Assembly (NCBI RefSeq): GCF_900102785.1
Contig: NZ_FNGC01000022.1
Span: forward strand, 2,718-51,707
DNA length: 48,990 nt
Direction of reading: 5' to 3'
Source of the DNA: Arthrobacter sp. ok362
Lineage (GTDB): Bacteria > Actinomycetota > Actinomycetes > Actinomycetales > Micrococcaceae
The position numbers and the translations under genes were made by a program. The first letter of the stretch is position 1; every line of letters starts with the position of its first letter. Below are positions 1-7,041 of this stretch, in pieces. The notes below the pieces were generated by a model. That model saw nothing but the letters and a program-made list of their open reading frames with translations, ran no database searches and was not told where the DNA came from.

Positions 1-2
1 CC

Positions 3-296
3 GCAACTCCACCCCACACACCCGCCCCACCACCCCAAAACCCCGCCAACACAGGCCACACCCACCCACCACACACCCCAACACCCACCCCACCACCCCC
101 ACCCGCAACTGTGCAGTGCATCACCACAACACCAGCCGCCGCCGGCGGCACCACCGAACGAACAACCCCACCACCGGCAGAGACCGCGGCCGGGCATAGC
201 ACCCCAGGCATTCGCGACCGGGCGTTAAACGCAAGAAGGGCCGGCAACCAAACGGTTGCCGGCCCTTCTTCAAGCCATTGGCTTCAGGAGTACTGA
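3..296 (+). other. C-rich left edge, possible 3' end of a Pro/Thr-rich gene
   Basis: The first 110 bases have almost no G on the plus strand. Frame 3 is open from the window edge to a TGA at 294-296 and begins with Pro/Thr/His-rich residues including NTGHTHPPHTP. This resembles the TGHTYHSTAPPLP tail of the DUF222-HNH gene at 39402-40823, so it could be the end of a second copy. Against this, the frame runs through the strong hairpin at 233-270. No start is inside the window. I treat it as a possible gene fragment only. Confidence 0.25.
233..270. terminator. Strong bidirectional terminator hairpin
   Basis: A perfect 17-bp inverted repeat (233-249 with 254-270) closes a 4-nt loop, AAAC. It ends in CTTCTT on the plus strand and lies 28 bases past the rpsN stop. 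It probably terminates the ribosomal protein operon and any gene reading in from the left. Confidence 0.85.
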
Positions 297-297
297 A

Positions 298-603
298 TTA
301 CCAGGAAGACTTCGTGATGCCCGGGAGCTCACCGCGGTGAGCCATGTCGCGGAAGCGAACACGGGAGATGCCGAACTTCTGGAAGGTACCGCGGGGACGG
401 CCATCGATGATGTCGCGGTTACGCAGACGTACCGGAGAGGCGTTGCGCGGCAGCTTCTGCAGGCCGAGGCGAGCAGCTTCGCGAGCTTCGTCGGTTGAGT
501 TGGGATCAACCAGAGCCTTCTTCAGTTCGAGGCGCTTTGCAGCGTAACGCTCGACGATAACTTTACGCTGTTCGTTCTTAGCGATCATTGACTTCTTAGC
601 CAT
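298..603 (-). CDS. rpsN: 30S ribosomal protein S14, zinc-free type
   Basis: The 101-residue protein starts MAKKSMIAKN and ends GELPGITKSSW, the long S14 form that binds 16S rRNA in the 30S head. It has no cysteine, so it lacks the CxxC zinc site of the short (about 61 residue) S14 usually found in the actinobacterial spc operon. It is the last gene of rpmB-rpmG-rpsN, 4 bases after rpmG, and is followed by the terminator at 233-270. In related actinobacteria such paralogue sets are expressed under zinc limitation. That regulation is inferred here, since I see no clear Zur box. Confidence 0.95.
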   Translation of the reverse strand: MAKKSMIAKNEQRKVIVERYAAKRLELKKALVDPNSTDEAREAARLGLQKLPRNASPVRLRNRDIIDGRPRGTFQKFGISRVRFRDMAHRGELPGITKSSW

Positions 604-607
604 GTGT

Positions 608-775
608 TTAGCGCTCCTCTCGGAATTCGACGTGCTGGCGGATTTTGGGGTCGTACTTCTTCAGGACCAGACGGTCCGGGTCGTTACGACGGTTCTTGCG
701 CGTCACGTAGGTGTAGCCCGTGCCCGCGGTCGACTTCAGCTTGATGATCGGACGTACGTCCTTATCCTTTGCCAT
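608..775 (-). CDS. rpmG: 50S ribosomal protein L33, zinc-free type
   Basis: This 55-residue protein starts MAKDKDVRPIIKLKSTAGTG and ends HVEFREER. Matches to L33 include YTYVTRKNRRNDPDRL and the LKKYDP motif. It contains no cysteine, so the two CxxC pairs of zinc-binding L33 are absent. Its ATG overlaps the rpmB stop by one base (TAATG), indicating translational coupling. rpsN begins 4 bases downstream. Confidence 0.95.
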   Translation of the reverse strand: MAKDKDVRPIIKLKSTAGTGYTYVTRKNRRNDPDRLVLKKYDPKIRQHVEFREER

Positions 776-1011
776 TAGAGCTTCACTCCTCGTGCCAGGA
801 TGGCGGCGACGACTACGTCAATGCCGCGTACGTCGATGGTCTTGATGCCACGAGCAGAGACCTGCAGCGTGACATTACGGCGCAGGGACGGAACCCAGTA
901 GCGCTTCTTCTGGATGTTCGGGTCGAACCGGCGCTTGTTGCGACGGTGCGAGTGCGAAATGCTGTGTCCAAAGCCCGGCTCGGCTCCGGTCACCTGGCAG
1001 TGTGCTGCCAT
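775..1011 (-). CDS. rpmB: 50S ribosomal protein L28
   Basis: The 78-residue L28 starts MAAHCQVTGAEPGFGHSISH and contains the conserved RRFDPNIQ and RGIDVV segments. I chose the ATG at 1011 because a GAGGAG ribosome binding site lies about 8 bases upstream and the protein then aligns with E. coli L28. A frame-extending start 15 bases earlier has no such site. There is one cysteine (residue 5) and no zinc-binding set. It is first gene of the three-gene operon. Confidence 0.95.
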   Translation of the reverse strand: MAAHCQVTGAEPGFGHSISHSHRRNKRRFDPNIQKKRYWVPSLRRNVTLQVSARGIKTIDVRGIDVVVAAILARGVKL

Positions 1012-1516
1012 GACGACTCTCCTCAAAAAATAAATGAAACGGCAAACGGAGTTCCCGCCGACCGTGCGTTAGGCGGCGTCCGCATCCGGCTCCCTCCCCC
1101 AACCGTCGGTTTCCGCAGCATTCAACCAGACGGCACAAACCGTCTGGTTCCTTACTGCGGCGAAGATTGTGGGCCACGGGCACCTGGCGGCGGCGGTCCG
1201 TTGGACAGCCGTTGCGAAGTGCCGGGATGCTGGGCGAATACAGGAATGCGCGCAACTTGAGCCCCTAACTACCGGCCTACAAGAGCGTCGATTTCTCGGA
1301 CGGGTCCTGCCAACCGGAGCAATTGCGCACGCTCCGCGCCACCTAGCGCCTACCAAGTCTACGAGTTCGGCGAATTAAAGACCAATCCGTCGCTGAATGG
1401 TGTATAGGACAGTGCCCGTCAGAGAGTCCCTGCAGAGCGGCGGGGCGCTTTCAAGTCATATGCCCGACGAAGCATTCTCACAGCCAAATGATAGGCAGTG
1501 ACGCGATTCTGGATCC
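1012..1516. other. 505-base intergenic region between divergent operons
   Basis: No gene is supported here; short frames in all directions lack ribosome binding sites and recognisable protein. It must hold the promoters of rpmB (minus) and the ferric-reductase operon (plus). The only strong structure is the dyad at 1113-1160. No tRNA-like fold was seen by eye. Confidence 0.6.
1113..1160. promoter_or_regulatory. Large nested inverted repeat upstream of rpmB
   Basis: A perfect 10-bp stem (1124-1133 AACCAGACGG, 1140-1149 CCGTCTGGTT) encloses CACAAA. Outside symmetrical 5-base internal loops, CCGCAG (1113-1118) pairs with CTGCGG (1155-1160). There is no T tract and no plus-strand gene end nearby, so a simple terminator is unlikely. 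Its centre is about 125 bases from the rpmB start, so it may be an operator or a structured leader. Confidence 0.6.
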
Positions 1517-2959
1517 ATGAACACTCAACTTCTCACGAGCCGTCCCGAGGTTCGCCGCAGCTCCCGTGGCGCTGTGAACCCCTTCAGGGGGCAACACCGG
1601 CGGCGTTTGCTGAGAGCGGATCTGCTGACGGTCCTTTTCTGGGCGTCCCTGGCGGGCGCCGTCGCTTTGTGGCTGGCCGACGGCGGAATGGCCGGCTTCT
1701 CGACTCCAGCCGGCTCCTTCACCGCGCTGGGGATTGTGGCCGGCCTCGCCGGCATGGACCTGGTGCTTCTCATGCTGCTTCTGGCGGCCCGCATCCCGCT
1801 CATCGACCACACAGTCGGCCACGACCGCGCCCTCGAGTTCCACCGCAAGCTGGGCAAGCCTGCCTTGTACCTCCTGCTCGCGCACGGGATCCTGGTTGCG
1901 ACCGGCTACGGGATGGCGGAAGGGCTGGATCCTGTCAGCGAGGCGGTTGCGCTGTGGGTCCTCGTGCCGGACATGTGGCTGGCCTACATATCCATGCTCC
2001 TGTTCATCGCCGTCGTCGTCACCTCACTGGTAGCCGTCCGACGTCGGTTCCCTTACGAATTCTGGTACGCCGTTCACCTCCTGACGTACGCGGCGGTCCT
2101 GACCGCGCTCCCCCACCAGTTCAGCGTGGGGGGCCTCTTTGCCGAAGGCACCTGGCAACGTTGGTACTGGCTGGCACTGTGCATCGCAACTGGCACCGCC
2201 CTGCTCTACTACCGCGTGGCGCGGCCGCTGGTAGCAACGTTCAGGCACCAGTTGACCGTCAAGCGGGTGGTGCGGGTGGCCCCCGGAGTGGTGAGCATCG
2301 AGATGTCCGGCCTTGGCCTGGACCAGCTAGCAGGCAGCGGCGGCCGGTTCTTTATCTGGCGGTTCCTGGCTCCCGGGCTGTGGTGGCACCCGCATCCATT
2401 CAGTTTGTCCGCCGATCCCATCAGTTTCGACGCGGCCGGCCAGGGCACACTGAGGATCACGGTCCGCAACCTGGGCCGGGGTTCGGCCCAGCTGGCGGCG
2501 CTGAAGCCCGGCACCAAAGTGGCGCTGGAGGGTCCGTACGGGCTGTTCAGCACGGCCGCGCGGAGCCGCAACCACGTGGTTATGGTCGGTGCCGGGATTG
2601 GCATTACCCCGATCCGGGCCCTGCTGGAGAGCACGCCGTTCCAGCCCGGAGACGCCACGGTCATTCTCCGCGGCCACAGCGAATCCGAGCTCTACCTGGG
2701 CGAGGAAATCCTCGCCCTCTGCCAGCAGCGCGGAGCCACACTCTTCCACCTGACCGGCTCCCGCCCGGCCGGCATCCGGACATGGCTGCCGGAGAGCTCC
2801 GTCCGTGCCGGCCACCGGCTGGCCAGTTATGACCCGAACGTCGCCGATGCCGACGTGTACGTCTGCGGCCCCGCCGCCTGGGCGCAAAGCGTGCTTGAGG
2901 ACGCCCGCGCCGCCGGCGTCCGGGAAGACCAACTCCACTACGAAAGGTTCGACTGGTGA
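1517..2959 (+). CDS. Ferric-reductase-like flavohaem transmembrane oxidoreductase
   Basis: This 480-residue membrane protein carries six hydrophobic segments (about 36-56, 68-92, 113-131, 144-170, 183-200, 214-232). These contain His pairs H109/H123 and H187/H200, the arrangement that holds two haems in ferric reductase/NOX-type domains. A cytosolic ferredoxin-reductase module follows, with FAD motif HPHPFSLS (291-298), NAD(P) motif GAGIGITP (358-365) and a CGP near the C-terminus. It should pass electrons from NAD(P)H across the membrane. Its stop overlaps the GTG of the FMN-binding protein gene by 4 bases. Together with that gene and ApbE it suggests an extracytoplasmic flavin electron-transfer chain; the terminal acceptor is unknown. 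Confidence 0.9.
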   Translation: MNTQLLTSRPEVRRSSRGAVNPFRGQHRRRLLRADLLTVLFWASLAGAVALWLADGGMAGFSTPAGSFTALGIVAGLAGMDLVLLMLLLAARIPLIDHTVGHDRALEFHRKLGKPALYLLLAHGILVATGYGMAEGLDPVSEAVALWVLVPDMWLAYISMLLFIAVVVTSLVAVRRRFPYEFWYAVHLLTYAAVLTALPHQFSVGGLFAEGTWQRWYWLALCIATGTALLYYRVARPLVATFRHQLTVKRVVRVAPGVVSIEMSGLGLDQLAGSGGRFFIWRFLAPGLWWHPHPFSLSADPISFDAAGQGTLRITVRNLGRGSAQLAALKPGTKVALEGPYGLFSTAARSRNHVVMVGAGIGITPIRALLESTPFQPGDATVILRGHSESELYLGEEILALCQQRGATLFHLTGSRPAGIRTWLPESSVRAGHRLASYDPNVADADVYVCGPAAWAQSVLEDARAAGVREDQLHYERFDW

Positions 2960-3510
2960 GAACCCGCGCAGCAGTTTCAGCAGCCCTTGCCTCCGCAGGC
3001 ATCCTCATTGCAGGCTGGCAGTCGGGCGTCCACATAGCCGATACCAGCAGCTCCGTCGCGAGCACGGCCACCGGCACCACCGGCAGCACAGGGTCCACAG
3101 GGTCCACCGGGTCCACAGGGTCCAGCGCAACATCCGGCTCGGCGGGTTCATCCGGGTCCACAGGTTCATCTGGATCAACAGGCTCGTCCGGCGCGTCGAG
3201 CGCGTCCGGCACCACGGGGGCCTCGGCCAAGGCCGTCGGGACGTACGCCGGCTCGGTCGTCCAAACCCGGTTCGGTTCCGTCCAGGTGCAGATCACAGTG
3301 CAGGCCGGAAAGATCACTGACGTCACGGCGCTCCAGCTGACAGATGCTGAACGCAGGTCCGTGCAGATCAGCAACCAAGCGGCCCCGCTCCTGCGCGACG
3401 AGGTGCTCCAAGCGCAGTCCGCGAACGTGCAGACCATCAGTGGCGCCACGGTGACCAGCGACGCGTACTTGAACTCCCTGCAGGCGGCCCTCGATGCAGC
3501 CAACCTCTGA
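2956..3510 (+). CDS. Secreted or anchored FMN-binding domain protein
   Basis: The 184-residue protein starts at GTG (GTGA overlap with the upstream gene). It has an N-terminal hydrophobic signal or anchor (about 5-22), a Gly/Ser/Thr linker (about 36-90) and an FMN-binding domain (about 95-180). SGATVTS at 162-168 matches the flavinylation motif in which the SGAT threonine (T165) receives FMN from ApbE. It is thus the probable substrate of the next gene and the electron carrier for the membrane reductase before it. The linker is encoded by tandem 9-bp repeats. Confidence 0.9.
   Translation: MRTRAAVSAALASAGILIAGWQSGVHIADTSSSVASTATGTTGSTGSTGSTGSTGSSATSGSAGSSGSTGSSGSTGSSGASSASGTTGASAKAVGTYAGSVVQTRFGSVQVQITVQAGKITDVTALQLTDAERRSVQISNQAAPLLRDEVLQAQSANVQTISGATVTSDAYLNSLQAALDAANL
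3088..3123 (+). repeat. Four tandem 9-bp repeats (ACAGGGTCC)
   Basis: Four copies of ACAGGGTCC, one with a single change, lie in frame and encode Thr-Gly-Ser units. Degenerate Gly-Ser-Ser/Thr codons continue to about 3190. They form the flexible linker of the FMN-binding protein and could change length by slippage without breaking the frame. Confidence 0.85.
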
Positions 3511-4318
3511 GCTGGCCGGCTCTGCCCTAAAGGCCCGGACCTTTGGCTCCATGGGCACCGTCATCAGCCTGACCGTTCCTGCCAGAGCCTTGGGAACAGC
3601 GGCCGTCCCGGGAACAGCCGGCGGCGGCGAGCGCGAGCTCGACGCCGCAGCTGCCGCCGTCGCACGGGTGTTTGCCCGCGCGGATGAGACCTTCAGCCTG
3701 TACCGTCCCGATTCCGAGGCCAGCCGGCTGGCGCGCGGGGAGCTTTCCCTTCGGGACTCATCCGCCGGGATGCGGGACCGCTACGCTGACGCGATCAGCT
3801 GGCGACTCATGACGGAGGGCGCATTCACCCCTGAGCGGCCCGACGGCGTGCTGGACCTTTCCGGGATCATCAAGGGCTACGCGATCGGGCAGGCCGGTGA
3901 GGTGTTGCGGAGCCGGGGGATCACTGACTGGTGCCTGAATGCCGGCGGCGACGTGCTGGTCATGGGCTCGCCCGTGCCGGGCAGCGGAGCCTCGTGGGCG
4001 GCCGGGATCGTTGACCCGCTGGACCGCTCGGCACTGCTGTCCGCCTACGCGCTGGGCGGGCCAGGCGCCCGGCGGGCCCTTGCGACGTCGGGCTTGGCGG
4101 AGCGGGGTGACCACATCTGGACTGCCCGCTCCCGCGGCGCCGAGTTCGCCCAGGTCTCCGTGGCCGCGGCAGGCATTGTCGCGGCCGATGTGCTCGCGAC
4201 CGCGATCGTTGCGGGCGGGACTGCGATGCTGCACCGGGCCACGGATAGTTGGGACATCGATGTGCTCGCCGTCCGCCGTACCGGGGAACTGCTCGCGACG
4301 CCGGGATTCCGCGCCTAG
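3494..4318 (+). CDS. apbE: ApbE-family FAD:protein FMN transferase
   Basis: ApbE enzymes move FMN from FAD onto a Ser/Thr of exported target proteins. Family segments seen in the 274 residues are TFSLYRPDSEASRL (66-79), LDLSGIIKGYA (120-130), NAGGDVLVMG (149-158) and an AADVLATA stretch near the C-terminus that fits the metal-binding region. It is shorter than many ApbE proteins (about 330) and no signal peptide is obvious. The start overlaps the FMN-binding gene by 17 bases. An ATG at 3551 (MGTVISL) is an alternative. The neighbouring SGAT protein is the evident substrate. Confidence 0.9.
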   Translation: MQPTSELAGSALKARTFGSMGTVISLTVPARALGTAAVPGTAGGGERELDAAAAAVARVFARADETFSLYRPDSEASRLARGELSLRDSSAGMRDRYADAISWRLMTEGAFTPERPDGVLDLSGIIKGYAIGQAGEVLRSRGITDWCLNAGGDVLVMGSPVPGSGASWAAGIVDPLDRSALLSAYALGGPGARRALATSGLAERGDHIWTARSRGAEFAQVSVAAAGIVAADVLATAIVAGGTAMLHRATDSWDIDVLAVRRTGELLATPGFRA

Positions 4319-4327
4319 GTTACCGTT

Positions 4328-5089
4328 CTAAAGGTGGGTTAGCTGGCCGTACTTCGGATCCAGGCCGTCGCCGGACGACTTGCCGGTGACGCGCCGGACA
4401 ACCCACGGGCCGGCGAATTCGCGGACCCATCGGGCATTCGCACGGATGGCGTCCACACGGCTGAGCTCAGGTACCGGAGTCATGGGCGGGACGTCTATCG
4501 AGTGCTCGTGTGCCAGGACCGTGAGGACGCGCTTGGCCATGTTCGCGTGGCCGGCGGGGGACATGTGCATTCGGTCCGTGCCCCACATGCCCCAGTCGTA
4601 GTACTCGCTGAAGCGCCAGTAGTCGACCAGCAGGGCACCGTGGTCCCCGGCGATGCCGCGGACCAGTTCGTTGTAGATGGCCGTACGGCCGCGCATGGTG
4701 CCGAAAATCTTGGAGCCCCGCGCGTCGAAGCCGGTGAACATCACCACAGTGGCGCCGGTGGCCGTGAGCTTGCGGATCCCGGTGTCGTATTCGGCCAGCA
4801 GGTCATCGATGTCGATCTTGGGCCGGAGGATGTCGTTGGCGCCGGCGTAGATGCTGACCAGGGTGGGTTTGAGTGCGACGGCGGCATCCACCTGTTCGGC
4901 CATGATCTGGCGGAGTTTCCTGCCGCGGATCGCAAGGTTCGCGTACCCGAAGCCCGGGTCGGCGGCGCCGAGCCCCTCTGCCACCCGGTCCGCCCAGCCC
5001 CGGACGCCGTTGGGCCGGGTCGGGTCGTCGTCGCCGACGCCTTCCGTAAAGGAGTCTCCAAGGGCTACATAGCGGGACGTGAAATCCAT
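4328..5089 (-). CDS. SGNH/GDSL-family hydrolase, copy 1
   Basis: A 253-residue esterase/lipase-type hydrolase. The catalytic serine lies in ALGDSFTEG near residue 12; block III is AGANDI and the C-terminal Asp/His motif is DRMHMSPAGH. No signal peptide is seen, so it is probably cytoplasmic. It converges on apbE with 9 bases between the stops. The gene at 6045-6899 is a paralogue sharing GDSFTEGVGD and NGVRGWADRVAE. The substrate is unknown. Confidence 0.85.
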   Translation of the reverse strand: MDFTSRYVALGDSFTEGVGDDDPTRPNGVRGWADRVAEGLGAADPGFGYANLAIRGRKLRQIMAEQVDAAVALKPTLVSIYAGANDILRPKIDIDDLLAEYDTGIRKLTATGATVVMFTGFDARGSKIFGTMRGRTAIYNELVRGIAGDHGALLVDYWRFSEYYDWGMWGTDRMHMSPAGHANMAKRVLTVLAHEHSIDVPPMTPVPELSRVDAIRANARWVREFAGPWVVRRVTGKSSGDGLDPKYGQLTHL

Positions 5090-5163
5090 GGGTCAAGTCT
5101 GCCAGCAGTTGCCGCGAGCAACAAAGACGGGGATGCCCGACGGCGGCGCTTCAGCTTTCGCGC

Positions 5164-5643
5164 TTAGCGCTCGCGCAGGATCCAGTGGTCGTCGTCGAGG
5201 CGGGCCACGATTTTTTCGCCGATCCGGGCCAGGTCCGCGACGTCCTCGGAGGTCAAGGCGTCGAGGAACAGTGACCGGACCGCCTCCACATGGCCCGGGG
5301 CGAGCTTCACAATCGTCTCCATGCCGGCATCAGTCAGGTGCGCCGTGGTGACGCGGGCGTCGCCGGGGTGCGGCCGGCGCTCAAGCCAGCCGCGGTTCTG
5401 CAGCTTGGTGACCACATGGGAGAGCCGGGACAGGGAGGCGCTGGTTCGCGCGGCGAGCTCACTCATGGGCAGGAAATGCCCCTCGGCCTCGGAAAGCATC
5501 GCCAGCACGTTGTAGTCGAACAGCGAAAGCTTGCCTGCGGCATGGAGCTGGGTGTCCAGGGAAGCCGGCAGCATGGTGTTGATGCTGAGCTGGGCAAGCC
5601 ACGCCCGGCGTTCGTCGGCGTTAAGCCAGCGGGGTTCGGTCAT
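5164..5643 (-). CDS. MarR-family transcriptional regulator
   Basis: The 159 residues fold as a winged helix with MSELAARTSASLSRLSHVVT as the recognition region and GDARVTTAHLTDAG as the wing and family signature (DxR...LTxxG). Terminal helices would dimerise. It is transcribed towards the SGNH hydrolase 74 bases away and away from the YciI gene, so either neighbour may be its target. The ligand cannot be told from the sequence. Confidence 0.88.
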   Translation of the reverse strand: MTEPRWLNADERRAWLAQLSINTMLPASLDTQLHAAGKLSLFDYNVLAMLSEAEGHFLPMSELAARTSASLSRLSHVVTKLQNRGWLERRPHPGDARVTTAHLTDAGMETIVKLAPGHVEAVRSLFLDALTSEDVADLARIGEKIVARLDDDHWILRER

Positions 5644-5746
5644 GGCTACATTCTAGGAGACTGGAAGCTTGACGATTCAACTTCAGCTTGGGGAAGTCCA
5701 GAAAAGTCCCCGCCGGTCCGCCGCCTGCTACCGGTAGGCTGGCCGC

Positions 5747-6034
5747 ATGTACGTAGTCTCCCTGACATATAAGGTCCCCGACGACATCGTGGAGTTCCAT
5801 CTTTCGGCGCACGTGACGTGGCTGCAGGCGGCCTTCGACGAGGGCGTCTTTATGGTCGCGGGGCGCAAAATCCCCCGCACCGGCGGCCTGTTGCTCTCCA
5901 ACGCGGACCGGGCCAGCCTTGACGCTGCCCTGGCCAAGGACCCGTTCTACGTCAATGGTGTGGCTGAGTTCGAGGTCATGGAGTTCCATGCCAACAGGGT
6001 GGCTCCGGGCTACGAAAACCTGCTGGACAGCTGA
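5747..6034 (+). CDS. YciI family protein
   Basis: A 95-residue single-domain protein starting MYVVSLTYKVPDDIVEFH. It has the YciI/ferredoxin-like pattern, including HVTWLQAAFDEG and the KDPFYVNGVAEFEVMEF segment. YciI proteins are small dimeric proteins, some with dehydrochlorinase-like activity, but most have no known function. It diverges from marR by 103 bases and may be regulated by it. Confidence 0.85.
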   Translation: MYVVSLTYKVPDDIVEFHLSAHVTWLQAAFDEGVFMVAGRKIPRTGGLLLSNADRASLDAALAKDPFYVNGVAEFEVMEFHANRVAPGYENLLDS

Positions 6035-6044
6035 GTCCTGGCGG

Positions 6045-6899
6045 CTACCCGGCGCTGGTCCGGCCGCCGGCGCGCTGATTCTGCAGCAGCTTCTTCAGGC
6101 CGCCCTTGCGGGGGACCCTCACGGGTTCGGGCCAGCGCGGCCGGAGCTGGTCGCCGAGGGTGACGCCGCGGAGCTTGCGTCCGAACAGGGGCAGCACCCA
6201 GTCGTGAACCCAGCGGCGCTGCCGGCGTTCCCACTCCCGCAGGCCAAGTTTGACCGGCGGCTCCCACTCCTTGGGCTTGATCTTGAGGGGCACGCCGAGG
6301 TGATCCAGGACCTGTGAGGCAAGGTATTTGTGCCCTGCTTTGGACATATGCAGCCGGTCCGAATCCCACATCCGCGGGTCATGGAATGCCTCGAAGCACC
6401 AGTAGTCCACCAGCACCGCGCCGTAGCGGCCGGCGATCTCGCGGACGCGCCGGTTGTAGAAGGCGTTGCGTTTCTTCAGCGGCTCCAGCAGTGCGGAGAC
6501 CTTGACGTCGAAGCCGGTGAACAACACCAGCGTTGCCCCCGTGTCGGCGAGCGCAGCCACCAGGGACTCGTAGTCCTGCATGAGGGCGCTGATGTCCGTG
6601 CCGAAATCCAGGATGTCGTTGCCGCCCGCGTACAGGGTGACGAGGGTCGGCTCCATGGCCAGGGCAGGGCCGAGCTGTTCGCCGATGATGTGGCGCAGCC
6701 GTTTGCTGCGGATGGCCAGATTGGCGTACTCCCACCCCGGTTGCGCTTTGGCCAGCTTCTCCGCGACCCGGTCTGCCCAGCCCCGCACGCCGTTCGGGAA
6801 CCGGGGATCGTAGTCCCCCACACCTTCGGTGAAGGAATCCCCCAAGGCAATAAAGACCCGCCGCCCGCCCCGATCCGGAAGCAAAGGAAATGAACCCAC
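6045..6899 (-). CDS. SGNH/GDSL-family hydrolase, copy 2
   Basis: The 284-residue paralogue of the hydrolase at 4328-5089 carries FIALGDSFTEGVGD (Ser near residue 22), AGGNDI and DRLHMSKAGH. It has a longer basic C-terminal region ending GGLKKLLQNQRAGGRTSAG. The start is GTG; no ATG is available nearer the GDS motif. It lies 142 bases downstream of jetC on the same strand, the place where jetD would be expected. It shows no nuclease or Toprim features, so it is not a JetD substitute by sequence. Confidence 0.85.
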   Translation of the reverse strand: MGSFPLLPDRGGRRVFIALGDSFTEGVGDYDPRFPNGVRGWADRVAEKLAKAQPGWEYANLAIRSKRLRHIIGEQLGPALAMEPTLVTLYAGGNDILDFGTDISALMQDYESLVAALADTGATLVLFTGFDVKVSALLEPLKKRNAFYNRRVREIAGRYGAVLVDYWCFEAFHDPRMWDSDRLHMSKAGHKYLASQVLDHLGVPLKIKPKEWEPPVKLGLREWERRQRRWVHDWVLPLFGRKLRGVTLGDQLRPRWPEPVRVPRKGGLKKLLQNQRAGGRTSAG

Positions 6900-7041
6900 C
6901 CGCCCACACTAGCCACCCCAAAAAGCCGTCAGGGAAAGCGTGGGTTAACCGAAGGTGGCTGACCCACGGAGCCGCAGCAGCCACCGGCGAGTGTCAGCAA
7001 TGATGGGATGCCGACGTGCGTCCGCCACGCTCCAATGCGGG

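Noticed and set aside
1113..1160. Nested dyad considered as a tRNA or intrinsic terminator
   Set aside because: No cloverleaf or TPsiC-like arm is present, no T run follows, and no gene ends there.
6045..6899. SGNH hydrolase gene considered as a replacement for jetD
   Set aside because: Its motifs are those of an esterase with a paralogue at 4328-5089, it is 142 bases from jetC, and it has no Toprim or nuclease residues.
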